A stretch of DNA of 64,000 nt from Eunapius fragilis (taxonomy: Eukaryota > Porifera > Demospongiae > Spongillida > Spongillidae), in the NCBI GenBank assembly GCA_963681505.1, contig OY811987.1:2129066-2193065 (forward strand). The letters are read 5' to 3'. A model generated the notes under the pieces. That model ran no database searches, was not told the origin of the DNA, and saw only the letters and a program-made list of their open reading frames with translations. This document shows positions 54,070-64,000 of this stretch, piece after piece; position 1 is the first letter of the stretch, and each line of letters starts with the position of its first letter. The position numbers and the translations under genes were made by a program.

Positions 54070-54590
54070 AATTTATACAAAAAACACTTCATCTTCACTG
54101 TCCACCTTCATTGCCCCAACATGGAAGCTGCATTGTCCCGTTGGACGGCAACTGATAGAGGCAAGCATAGGAGTTAGCTTCACCAGACACCTGCCTCAAC
54201 CGATGGCTCAAATGTTTAAGGAACTCAGTTGTCCTTGGTCCAAACACTCCAGTTGTCTCTATTGTCACTGGAGTGAAAAAGTGGCATGAGTCAAATTATT
54301 CATCTTCTTATCTTCTGCCTGTTGAGCAACTGCTCCAACTTGCTGTGCAGCAATTGTAGAGTAAGATGGTGCAAAAGTATCTGGACACGTTGCATCCCAC
54401 ACTAGAAGTTGGCCACATTCCAAGGGACAATTGAGACACCATCAGGTCGCTTCCTATCTGAGTGATACAAACCCGAAGGCTCCAGACGTGATGGAAATGT
54501 GCCGCAGCCAAAGCTCTGTGTATGATGTCATTGACAGCTGAATGACGGTGGTACCGTCCTGTGCTCTTTCTGCAGCTTAAGCCCACTCTT
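54070..54590 (-). mobile_element. Second PD-D endonuclease-like element, decayed
   Basis: Minus-strand frames give KSTGRYHRHSAVNDIIHRAL, then SGLYHSDRKRPDGVSIVPWK and WDATCPDTFAPSYYS, and finally ETTGVFGPRTTEFLKHLSHR. The block RPDG...VWDxTCPDT is a PD-(D/E)-like pair and is distinct from that of copies 1-4. The family is, to my knowledge, multicopy in invertebrates and tied to reverse-transcriptase ORFs. About two frame changes. Confidence 0.55.
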
Positions 54591-54596
54591 ATTCAA

Positions 54597-54894
54597 ACAA
54601 GTAAATAAAAACATTCTCTCTGAGAAAGTTGGTGGGATATAGGTTTTGCAGGCAAATAGTATACTGGTGTAAAAAGCAAGGAAACAAGTTTTATCAGAAG
54701 GGAAAATGTAATAGTCCTATGTTTAGCACACTTCGACTAAGGCATATGCTGTTTCTGTGCTAAATATAGGACAATTACATTTTCCCTTCTGATAAAACTT
54801 GTTTCCTTGCTTTTTAAAAAACACCAGTATACTATTTGCCTGCAAAACCTATATCCCACCAACTTTCTCAGAGAGAATGTTTTTATTTACTTGT
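54597..54894. mobile_element. Foldback element, 298 bp, nearly perfect palindrome
   Basis: Left arm starts ACAAGTAAATAAAAACATTC; the right arm is its reverse complement, ending ACTTGT. Arms of about 125-130 bases pair with few mismatches, leaving a loop of about 35 bases (around 54725-54765). It lies directly next to the decayed endonuclease element. GTGTAAAAAG/GGAAGGAAACA at the very right edge of the window (63979-63998) resembles an internal part of the arm. Confidence 0.85.
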
Positions 54895-54899
54895 TTTTT

Positions 54900-55540
54900 T
54901 AACACCCAAATAGGTACTTTTGCTTAATTAGACTTGATAAGACCGTATATAGGCTTTTGTGTATCAAAGCCTAAAAGCGAGTCCTCCAGCAAATTCTAAA
55001 GCTATTGGTGCAATTTTCATTGCTTAAAAGTGTTCCTGTCCTGAGTTATGAGTTCCCAAGAAGCAGACGACCCGCCCATTATTTTTGGTAAATTCATAGT
55101 CGGGGTCAAAACCTATATGGAAGTCTCTAGCGAGACTTCCGATAAAAGATGCTGCGGGTAACAGTGATACAAGGGGAAGCTTAGCCCGATGAGTCTTAAC
55201 GTATGATAATGTTTTAGCAAGAGAAGCGTGGTCTTGGAGGTTACCTCATCCCAAGACCCAATGATACAATCATTTGTCATGTGGGCCAGGGGACAAGACT
55301 ACCTTGGAGACGTTGACCATATAGTAAGCCAAATTGATCTTATAAAAATGGTATGACAGGGAATTTGCTACCCATCTTTAACCTTACCATGCACGGTTGT
55401 TTTCAATGCATGGTCTCATACCATAGATAATGTATCGAGGGATAGGAAATGAATCACGTGCGCTTCTGGAATGGATACGTGGATATCTCAAGTGATGGGA
55501 CAGTCTAGCCTTTGTTTCAAATAGAGAATTGTCGGCAAAT
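54900..55540. other. Non-coding stretch
   Basis: Contains a small palindrome (AAGTCTCTAGCGAGACTT at 55121-55138). I see nothing else I can name. Confidence 0.3.
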
Positions 55541-55548
55541 GCTCCAGC

Positions 55549-55845
55549 ATGTATGAAAGTGTTGCCTGTTGTGTGGCGTACATGTACTTTTATGTGATGC
55601 CTGCATATGAATATGTCTTTAACAAATTTTTAAAGAGATATAATTTAGATTGGTGCACCATCGAAAGAATGAAGAAACAAAGTACCACTGATCTTGTATC
55701 TGTACCCCGAGGTGCTATAACTGTGTCAGTTGGTTTGATGACCATTCAGAGCTCAACACCTGGCCTCCATCCTGCACTTCAGTGTCAGCCTACTGAAGAA
55801 ACTGGTCCAATGCTTGTATCCTTTCCAATATCTGTTTTTATATAG
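55549..55845 (+). CDS. Short ORF of unknown function
   Basis: 98 codons from ATG at 55549. It starts with a hydrophobic stretch (ACCVAYMYFYVMPAYEYVF) and continues KFLKRYNLDWCTIERMKKQ. No family recognised. A second frame at 55860-55970 reads TGVDVLLSRLKKNLSLQCGP and could be a following exon. Gene status is doubtful. Confidence 0.25.
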   Translation: MYESVACCVAYMYFYVMPAYEYVFNKFLKRYNLDWCTIERMKKQSTTDLVSVPRGAITVSVGLMTIQSSTPGLHPALQCQPTEETGPMLVSFPISVFI

Positions 55846-55973
55846 AGAGAAATCACAGGTGTTGATGTTCTTTTGTCAAGGCTTAAAAAGAATCTCTCCC
55901 TTCAATGTGGGCCATTGTTGGCGGTTCACCCCTCGTTGTCTGTAGAATGCATTCTAACTTTGCCAGCATGCAA

Positions 55974-56106
55974 CCAGTGGCGTATCAAGAGGGGTTTCCT
56001 GAGCATATTCATAATTCATTTTCACCATACATGTATTAGTCGGTCCTTATATGGTGAAAATGAATTGTGAATATGTTCAGGAAACCCCTCTTGATACGCC
56101 ACTTGG
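55974..56106. mobile_element. Palindromic element, about 133 bp
   Basis: Left arm CCAGTGGCGTATCAAGAGGG and right arm its inverse (CCCTCTTGATACGCCACT). Arms are about 55 bases and leave a loop of about 20 around 56030-56048. A hairpin-type MITE. Confidence 0.8.
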
Positions 56107-56225
56107 CAATTGTGCTGAAAGTTACATGTGCAGTTGAGTTACAGTCTGCATCTGTCATGGATACGATGGTTACATCTGAGCTGTTCCCTATACTTGGTCT
56201 GTAGATAATGTGTTGTAATGCTGTA

Positions 56226-56425
56226 NNNNNNNNNNNNNNNNNNNNNNNNNNNNNNNNNNNNNNNNNNNNNNNNNNNNNNNNNNNNNNNNNNNNNNNNNNN
56301 NNNNNNNNNNNNNNNNNNNNNNNNNNNNNNNNNNNNNNNNNNNNNNNNNNNNNNNNNNNNNNNNNNNNNNNNNNNNNNNNNNNNNNNNNNNNNNNNNNNN
56401 NNNNNNNNNNNNNNNNNNNNNNNNN
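56226..56425. other. Assembly gap, 200 N
   Basis: Exactly 200 undetermined bases. It ends eight bases before a 26-base C run, a likely reason for the gap. Confidence 0.99.
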
Positions 56426-56461
56426 CCCAACGTCCCCCCCCCCCCCCCCCCCCCCCCCCTA

Positions 56462-57051
56462 GTCTCGTACCCAGACCCAAATGTACGTAAGTGTTATCGC
56501 TTGCAGTATAACACTACGTACAGTGGGTCCGGACGATAGAAGTTGTTCCGTGCTTTTAAATGTTATGTAATAATTGCCTACGTCATCACATTTGCAAATC
56601 GCTGCTGGCACAATAATAGCTCGATCAGAACTTTTTGGTATACCCGCACGCTCACGCTAGGCCTTTCCATTCTCTGCAACGACTTTCCGCTGCCGGTCGG
56701 TAAGCAAATGAAAACATCCCCTTTCCTTGTAGAAAGCACTTTATGGCTGTGTGTTGACTTGGACGAAAGTCACAATAACCCAATTTTCCACACGCGTGTA
56801 CAATCACGCTGTCAAGATTAGCAGTATCGGAGTCGCTCGCACTAGGTCATGGTTAAGGCGGAGTGCAATTTACAATGAGAATGAATAATTACAATGGCGT
56901 TGTGACGTCACGCGGAAGCTGCATTCTGATTGGTGCTTCAAATTTTGGAAGCACAGAACAACTTCGCTTGACTTATCGTCCAGACCCACTGTACGTAGTG
57001 TTATACTGCAAGCGGATAACACTTACGTACATTTGGGTCTGGGTACGAGAC
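56462..57051. mobile_element. TIR element, 590 bp, TA-flanked, inserted in poly-C
   Basis: Terminal inverted repeats of about 78 bp begin GTCTCGTACCCAGACCC on both ends and are almost identical. TA lies directly outside each end (56460-56461 and 57052-57053), the target duplication of Tc1/mariner-type elements. C runs of 26 and 27 bases lie outside the TAs. The interior has no ORF of note, so it is a non-autonomous element. Similar terminal words (GTACCCAGACCCA and relatives) occur at 29215, 42268, 36945 and 62885. Confidence 0.82.
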
Positions 57052-57059
57052 TACCCCCC

Positions 57060-57480
57060 CCCCCCCCCCCCCCCCCCCCCTCAAAAAAAAAGAGCAGACG
57101 CCTATGGGGAACGACACTAGTGACTGCACGCTATTACTCCGTATCGTGAATCACCACTTGGAAGGAATCAACCCTATATGCATATGGACCTAGAACAAAG
57201 TTTTAAAACACTAATATTGGTGTCTTGAATAATATTTTTTCAATTAAGATCACGTGAATGAAATAGAGCTTGTGCTTATTTCCTGCTGCGGTCTATGAGC
57301 ACATATATCGTGCACTCAACGTTATTGCCCGTGGTTATTGCATAAGGGTATGTACACACAGCTGCTAGTGTGTGTGCATGTACATGCAGGAATTAAGGAA
57401 CAATGCATAATTTGCTACCAATATCCTAGTAAGTATGCTAAGCGTACAACCATGGCTGCCAACACATCACTCGGCGAAAA
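57060..57480. other. Non-coding stretch
   Basis: Sequence between the TIR element and the beta-helix gene. I see no exon, although 3' exons of that gene should lie in this direction. Confidence 0.3.
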
Positions 57481-57580
57481 ACCATGAGTCTACCAAGTAC
57501 ACTCAGCGTGCAACTCTGGATACTTGACATAACCGTGGATACCATGTGTGGCTACCAGATATATAGGATTATTAGCTTAC

Positions 57581-60101
57581 CAGCTGGTGATCCTGTAAGA
57601 ATGGAGGTAGGAGAACGACTGGAAAAAGACCAGAGTCGCAAATCCAATGGCCGTCGCATACTCTGACGCATAGTTGCCATCAAACAGTGAGTTCTCAAAC
57701 GAGACAAAGTATCCATCACCCGGGGTCAGGCCGGGAGCGGCGTAGGCTCCACCTCCATACTGTGCTGCAAGTAATGGTTCAATTGTATCTGCATTGCCTA
57801 TTCTAGCTATAGAATGCTTGTAGCAGTCATACACAGGTAAAAAGGTATTACATCAGCGCCAACATGATCCTACTGTGCCCATCCCTGACCACACCAAATA
57901 ATTGCACAACACTACATCACTCCACAATGAAGACCAGGGTTCAGAGGCTACACTGGTAGGACATGCAGAACTGAGCTATCCTACTAATATCGTCACGACA
58001 ACACTACCCCATTCCCCACCTTGGTTGTGTCGGAAGGTGCAGTTGGTGATGACCACGCTGTTAGGGAACCTTTTGTCCAATGGTGTGAATGTGACGGTTA
58101 TGGCAATTCCTCCTCCATCCCCTTCACTTTTAACACTCCCACGTGTACTGGTCTCTGACACAATGTTGCCTTCCAGGAGTGAATCAGCCATAAGGAATGT
58201 GTGGCCAGACAGTTTGCCATCAAGGACGATGTAAACCCTGCCTCCTCGTGCAATGGCCGAGTTGTTGATAAAAGTGCAACCCATGACTGTGATAATGACA
58301 GGGTCATCCTCCCCCATGTGCACCGCCAGACCCCCTCCCCTTCCGACAAACACCCTCCTCCGGACCAAGATACTTGAAGTCACCTGGTTCTCAGGGTGAG
58401 CCGTGTTGCCCTTGAACGTGCTTCCCGCCACTAGCACACTCGGCTTGGTTTGATTCATGGGCAATGCTCCATGAAAACCGTGCCTCTTTACTGGGAGTCT
58501 TGCGTAACGGAAGTGGCATGGTTGTCAACAATCGAACAATTGACAATCTCCGTGGTGACACAATTGTACACGTCCAAAGCCCCTCCCCCTATAAAGGACC
58601 TAAAAGGGCAGAGACGTACAATAACAGTTTACTTCAAACAAATGACCTCTCAACTCTCACAGTTAGGAGAGAGACAAGTTTACGATTCAGGACCTTTCTC
58701 ACAATCACGTCCCTGTTTCTCATATTGACACAAGTGTATTCAAAGATGTATGCAACTACCTGACACGTCACCATTCCATCTGTTGTGTGGATTCATATAG
58801 AATGCCATTTGACCACATGTATATGTTATAATCATAAACCTGCTCAGACAAATACAAAATAAGAACACTTTGACTTCCATGGATATTCTATCCATTGCTA
58901 TATGGATAGTTTTTTGAATGCATATTAGCACGTTGCACATATCCGTACAAAGGTCGCTTGTATTTTGAATTATGGGGTTTTCAGGTTATACTGCTGCAAT
59001 CATAATTAATGAGGGAAGACAGAAAATCTCTAAAATGTTTACAGGAACACTTTATCACAAACAGAGGGCTGATCTCTAGGTGTTTGGCCTTTGAGAGAGA
59101 AGACAGGCAGATCTCCAGGTGTTGGTGGAATCCACATCATTAAATATTACCACATCAAGTTGTTTTTAAGAATAAGTTGAATGATATTGGCCTAGCTTTG
59201 AAGGAGCCACACTAAGTACTAGTGTCAATGTTATACTCCTATGAACCAAAGAAATTTGTTTACACACTAAGTAATTCAGTTAGACATATCAGGCTAGGAC
59301 AATCAAATTAATATTAACATAATCAGAGCTCCAGCCAGGATAGCCCTGGCCAATAGTCAGGTTTAGAGACAATTAAAATTGCGAGTTGCTGCCTTTGATT
59401 TAGACACACTGTGACTTTGCAGCACGAAAAGAGGTTAGCTGGAGAAATATGTCCACATCACCAAAGTCTCTACAGTCGAACAACTTTGGCAACCACCGCA
59501 AGCTCTCGCATGGGAGAGTCACATTAAGTGTGCACTTATTATTATCGCCCCATACTTTTCATAGTCTACTGAGCGATGTCAGGAAGACGGGAAATTTATT
59601 GCCACGAACTATGTACACACAAGCACATTTCTACACCTCACCTGAATGTGGAGTTGTTGATGTGCAAGTAGCCGATGTTTTCCAGCCGAATAGGTCTGTC
59701 GCATCTATAAACGTTTACAGACGAGATAACAACTGTCCTCAGTCCGTAGAAATGGAGGGAGTGTAGGTTTGTTGCGTTGGAGGAACTGAACGAGCACGAC
59801 ACACGCGATGACGTGCTTCCAACAATAGACAGGGAAAGGTCCGTGGCGTTCACGAAGACAGGCGTGGTGAGGGAGTGATCTCCATCTAGGAGGTCCACCT
59901 TGACACACTTCCCGGGCCCCTGGCGGGAGGAGAGGTTACGAAGGATGTCTTCGAGGGACTGGCAAGATGGGTACGAAGCACTGGAGTGGAGCATCCCGCA
60001 GAGGCTTGTACGGACACATACGAGTTTTGTGTCGTCGTTGTACATACAGCAGTGAGAAATAAAAGAACCTGTGAGTGTAGTAGGTCTACACGGGACATCA
60101 T
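57581..60101 (-). pseudogene. Parallel beta-helix surface-type protein gene, partial and probably broken
   Basis: Minus-strand exons: 60101 or 60045 to 59642 (phase 2), 58588-58020, 57764-57581 (continuing left after a GTAAGC donor). Translation shows repeated beta-helix turns of the form NSTF / CTFINNSAIARGG / CSIVDNHA / CTFRHNQ-AQYGGGAY, with many N-x-S/T sites; such proteins are usually secreted or membrane-anchored. A signal-peptide-like stretch (HSQVLLFLTAVCTTTTQ) lies in a different frame from the conserved SYPSCQSLEDILRNLSS block, so a frameshift is likely near 60005. In exon 2 a TAA (about 58491) and a change of frame precede GALPMNQTKPSV. One or more exons between 59642 and 58588 are missing in my model because the phases do not join. 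The 3' end was not found. Function unknown. Confidence 0.6.
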
Positions 60102-60109
60102 TGGCAGTT

Positions 60110-61200
60110 CACTCTCGGTCCCAGGCCCAGTTCACCGAGCATCGGGTGTGTGAATAGCGGACGGATTACATCATCGGTACAGAAACCTGGGCCTGGATAC
60201 GAGATAACCTCATAAAGATTTGTTCTATTGACAGGGGATCGGTGAGAAACCTCGTGTCTTAGAAAACAGCCTCTATTACATTTTGAAATGGACAATGAAA
60301 CACCATCGCAAACAAACAGCTCGCATATGACAGGAGCAAAGCCAAATCCAGGACCGATATTAATGCAACAGATTTTAACCCAATCCAAGGGGTATTCAGA
60401 GCTAGTTGCTACTTCCACAGCTTGGCATGCATGCACCTGAGGTGTAGAATCCTAGATGTGGCTGATGGTAAATAAAGATTACATTTGACGACCCAGATGT
60501 TGGAGATGGGGGGGGGGGGGGGGGAGCCTTCGAAAGCATCTGAGCGGCAGGATGCATTGCACGTTCACTTGTGTAATAATAATTGGAGCCATTTAACACG
60601 GACTAAAATTTCATGTAAGCCGAATAATGTAACCCGAACAATATTTTATGGGATCAGAAACTAGAATTTAACCAACTCTGCATGGCCTTATATGCAAAAA
60701 AATAAGACGCCCAGCACGATCTAAATTCTTATAGTTAATATCTTGTGACATGCAATTACTGATGTTATAGTTAACGTTGTGATATGACGGTTATTTCCCG
60801 TCAATATGTCCGCTTTTGCAACACTCACCAACCCACCAGCCCCACCCCTCGACATTTTAATTGAAATTTCACACACAAAGTACAAAATCTATGCATTATA
60901 ACTGTTACAGTAGTTCTTCCTCAGGGTCTGCTGCAGCAACAACAACAACAACAACAAAAAAGCTGAGCCGTCACAACACCAAGGTTAGTATAATCCTCAC
61001 TTTCAAATCTAGGCCCAACGAATCGAGGAGTAAGAATCTTTTGCGCTGGGCAGTAGGGTAAAAATCAATTAGAAATACATGATTTCGGGGAATTATTAAG
61101 AGGAGGCGAGCCCACCATTTTTGCAAACCAATTACCATATTTTGCCCTCCGCTATAATCATGGCGCATAAATTTACTCAAACCAGTGTCAGCAGGTGCAC
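60110..61200. other. Non-coding stretch with poly-G run
   Basis: Upstream of the beta-helix gene. It holds a G run (about 60510-60523), CCCAGGCCCAG/CTGGGCCTGG inverted words at 60120 and 60187, and an AAC triplet run at 60936-60957. No gene recognised. Confidence 0.3.
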
Positions 61201-61208
61201 GGACTATT

Positions 61209-61443
61209 AATGGGATCGAGGCAGCGAAAGGGCATATTTTTTCAAGTTTTTATATTCAAAGAGACACCTATGACCTCTATAACATATTTCTTACGCACTG
61301 GAAATTAGTCTGTCCATCATGGAGTTACAGGGTCCTGTCGGAATTTTTACATTTTTATTGCACGCGTGTATTTTGATGCCCCTTCCTTTCCTGAAAATTT
61401 TTGTAATATCGCTAGGTCCCTTTTCGCTGCCTCGACTCCCATA
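61209..61443. mobile_element. MITE, about 235 bp, complete copy of the GGCAGCGAAAAGGG family
   Basis: Left end ATGGGATCGAGGCAGCGAAA; right end, inverted, ATGGGAGTCGAGGCAGCGAA. Interior shares GACACCTATGACC and CATCATGGAGTTACAG with 16850-16975 and 21500-21700, both in SMG6 introns. Non-coding. Confidence 0.78.
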
Positions 61444-61479
61444 TTTAGATCTATTCTTAATAATTAGACAATGCATAGG

Positions 61480-62200
61480 TTGAGGATGTCTTTCATTTGT
61501 GTTAACAGTTTTATAAAACAACTAACGAATAATACATGCGGCCTACGAGCATTACGGACTGTTGAAGCGATTCTGACTGTACAGGCGCCGGACAATGCTC
61601 TGGTCTACACAGGCGGTGCTGGGCAACTGCTCGGGAAGCAACAGCGAGATAACCAGTGTCGTGGCCCAATAAGTACCAATACAGACATGTAGGTACGAAC
61701 TGAGTAGTTCAAAGTCACACCAAAGTAGCTCGCAGTGGATGTACGGGTGTTTGTAACACACTGCATGGGGATTATACCCAGGAGTGTTTACGGACAATGA
61801 ATGACATGCTGGCTATGCTGAAGGCAGCGCTAACAGATTGCAATCTCAGCGGTTCCCTGGCGACCAGAGACATTTGTGTGACCCTGCAAATCCCAACAGG
61901 TTCTCGAGACAAGGTCCCACCAGCACCACACGAAGCAGTAACCGATGTTTTAATGCTCTTTCAATACAAATGACGGTTTTAGGAACTATACTGAAGAAGA
62001 CATTCTCTAAATGAAGCTGCATCAACCTAATACACGCGCTTTCAACTGAAATGCTACACATGAAATGCAGTCAGACGGAGTACAACTCGCCTTATCATTA
62101 GATCCGTTGGTACATGAAACCTGTGGCTTGCTTTCGGTTGCATCGCTTCCCAGTAAAATTAAGGTTCACGAGGGACACAAATTTCAAATCTAATCACGAT
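61480..62200. other. Region with open frames but no recognised gene
   Basis: Minus frames at 62061-61846 (ending LENLLGFAG) and 61797-61552 (with CIGTYWATTLVISLLLPEQL) are hydrophobic in part and could be exons. I cannot support a model. Confidence 0.25.
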
Positions 62201-62220
62201 GTGCGATAAAAGGAATATTT

Positions 62221-62232
62221 TGCGCATGCGCG
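62221..62232. promoter_or_regulatory. NRF1-type palindrome
   Basis: TGCGCATGCGCG, a full match to the palindromic NRF1 consensus. With open frames on both sides (minus at 62061, plus at 62289), this could mark a promoter, but no gene is established on either side. Confidence 0.35.
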
Positions 62233-62489
62233 TAGGTTGCATCGTAAAGTTTTTTAACGTGTGTACGTGTTTAACGAATTAATTCAATTTGTGCGTATAC
62301 TTATATCCCAATCCTAACTTTCATATGTATACAAAAGAAAATATCACTGAATCCAAGTACCAGCTGGGTCGATGGAGTGATGGAGGGTCACATACCGGCA
62401 TGAAATGGCTGATCAAAAGCTTGTCAATCCTTGCATTATTGAGAAGACAGATTATGAAATATATGGCAGACAACCACTGAGTATAGCAG

Positions 62490-63250
62490 TTCTCTATACT
62501 GATCTCAATTTATTTATTTTGAAATCTTGATCATTGACAATCACTGACATGGCTGGCATGAACAACAAGCCTGTGGATCTAAACTTTTTTTTTAACTGCT
62601 ATTCTTGACTTCATGATCACTGCTCTGCTATAAATATTAGCTTGTAAGTGGGTGTGGCTGATGGGTCAGCAGCCAAGGTATGCCACCTAATGCATACGGG
62701 TCATGTTCCTTAATCCATTCGCAACTGTGATGTCATCTGTCTAGTTTAACAAATAGATGTGAGGTCTGATCGTGAAACTATGCTTTGCTGCTTTGTGCTC
62801 TTTGTTGAAAGAGTATGAGTGGTTTACCGTATGTCGGCAATACTGTATGGCCTGATTTCTGTTTATCCAGCTCTATATCAGTCTCGGCCCCAGACCCAAT
62901 GACTAAAATCCTGCCTATAATCATTTCATTAATTATTCATTGATGGCATTGGCTTTCATTAAAAATAGGTCGAGGCAAATTATTAATTAACACAGGAATC
63001 TATTGTGTATACAGTCGTGTATGAGATATGTTGCGTGTTGGTCCACTTGATGTTATTTAATACTCATTTTCATGACCAGAATAAATAACTACATACATGT
63101 ACATACCAGAAATGTTATGCATTGGATACATACATGTAAGAATACATATGCAAGTATATATATATCTGAACATAATGATTGTACGCATAAGTGAAGTGAG
63201 CAGTGTTATAATGCACTGTGCAGACATGTATCGGTTGAAAGGGCAGAGGA
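62490..63250. other. Non-coding, AT-rich stretch
   Basis: Contains GGCCCCAGACCCAATGAC at 62887, a relative of the GTCTCGTACCCAGACC terminal word, and GTACATACATG-type simple sequence (63090-63160). No gene recognised. Confidence 0.3.
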
Positions 63251-63255
63251 GGTTC

Positions 63256-63864
63256 CTACACTATCGACGTTCCAGCCATCTTGATGTCACCAGTGCTCCC
63301 TACATCCACTCCACTGTCTCTTAGGCTGCACAGAGAGAGGGAGAAAAATAGTCACATTTAAAAAGTAGCAAGCACCTTAATTCATGCTTTTTATTGTGAT
63401 GTTCACTCTGGCCCTAACAACCTCTCCTTCTCCCACCTCCCACACACAGAATTTTTCGTGGACCTCTTCTCCACCACGGTCCTTTACTAACCACCATCCT
63501 CTGTGGTAGGTCCCTCCATCCCCCCCCCCCCACCCTTACCTTGCTCCTCCTATTCTTGCAATGTCCTTGGAATGAAGCTTGGTCCTTGTGACTTCAAGAT
63601 GGACCGGGCTGCTACTGGTGCACTTACAAGGGGTCTGAGCCCCCACTGCTTCTTTAAAAGGGGGATTGTGCTTCCAGAATCTTCATCGCTCGTGGTTCTT
63701 CTGCTGTCCTCTAGGACGTGTGGGAGTTCCAACATTTCAAGGTGGCTTGCATCATCGGGGCTATCTGTACTCCGCCTTGTGTCTTTTAAGAGGCTCTGAT
63801 TAGACTCTGTTACAGCAATCTGCTTTAAGCTTACATCGATAGAGCTGTATATTAAAGGGAACAC
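63256..63864 (-). CDS. Possible 3' exons of an unrecognised minus-strand gene
   Basis: A terminal exon at 63325-63256 follows a pyrimidine-rich CTCTGTGCAG acceptor and, in one frame, reads LRDSGVDVGSTGDIKMAGTS then a stop. A candidate internal exon at about 63842-63621 contains a Ser/Asp-rich stretch (DTRRSTDSPDDASHLEMLEL, ...TTSDEDSGSTIPLLKKQWG) and ends at a GTAAGT donor. The two do not join in phase directly, so another exon is needed or one boundary is wrong. No domain recognised. The gene would continue beyond the right edge. A C run lies at about 63521-63530. Confidence 0.35.
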
Positions 63865-64000
63865 TCAAACCCACTGGAGAACAGGACAGGATGTATGGTC
63901 ACACAAATATGTACCATGGAAAGCAAGATGGGGGGGTGGGGGGTGGGAATGGCATATAGGATTTGAAGGCAATGGTGGTGTAAAAAGGAAGGAAACACGG

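Noticed and set aside
56139-56490. ORFs through the N gap
   Set aside because: They consist mostly of undetermined bases.

Overview
The window is animal nuclear DNA: spliced genes with short introns, many microsatellites and minisatellites, long G/C homopolymer runs, and dense transposon debris. Gene content (SMG6, a TET/CXXC4-type CXXC finger, C2H2 zinc-finger duplicates, an N-glycosylation-rich beta-helix protein, PIF/Harbinger and Ty3/Gypsy remains) fits an early-branching invertebrate. A demosponge or similar genome is my guess, made from family resemblance only.

Left part (1-22.9 kb). This holds the two best-supported host genes, arranged head to head. A CXXC zinc-finger gene starts at 2883 on the minus strand. 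SMG6, the PIN endonuclease of nonsense-mediated mRNA decay, starts at 3160 on the plus strand. I could build SMG6 completely: 21 exons, every intron phase consistent, 3231 nt, 1076 aa, all four PIN acidic residues present. Two introns appear to use GC donors. Its introns hold five unrelated minisatellites (periods 23, 22, 29, 63 and 30 bp), GT tracts, a 6.2 kb intron with unrecognised minus-strand coding remnants, and several TIR elements.

Middle part (23-49 kb). Four copies of a two-exon C2H2 zinc-finger gene lie on the minus strand (about 23.3, 27, 41 and 48.8 kb), each with a conserved TATA-bearing 5' flank. One (26674-27351) is an intact 207-aa ORF; the others are decayed. Between them lie a TTAA-flanked MITE with empty sites in paralogous copies, broken Ty3/Gypsy fossils (29.5-30.5, 31.9-35.1, 42.6-44.3 kb), a degenerate PIF/Harbinger transposase (44.5-45.5 kb), and a cluster of non-LTR-like fragments carrying a zinc knuckle and a PD-(D/E)XK-like motif (37.2-40.2, 48.0-48.2, 53.4-54.6 kb).

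Right part (49-64 kb). A minus-strand gene combines PHD finger, YqaJ-type nuclease and SWIM zinc finger domains, with its frame interrupted. Several palindromic or TIR elements follow, then a 200-base assembly gap. A minus-strand beta-helix protein gene (57.6-60.1 kb) appears partly broken and lacks its 3' end here. A few unrecognised exons of a minus-strand gene run off the right edge.

No bacterial-type operon, CRISPR array or confident RNA gene was seen. The least familiar items are the zinc-knuckle/PD-D retroelement family and the PHD-YqaJ-SWIM gene.
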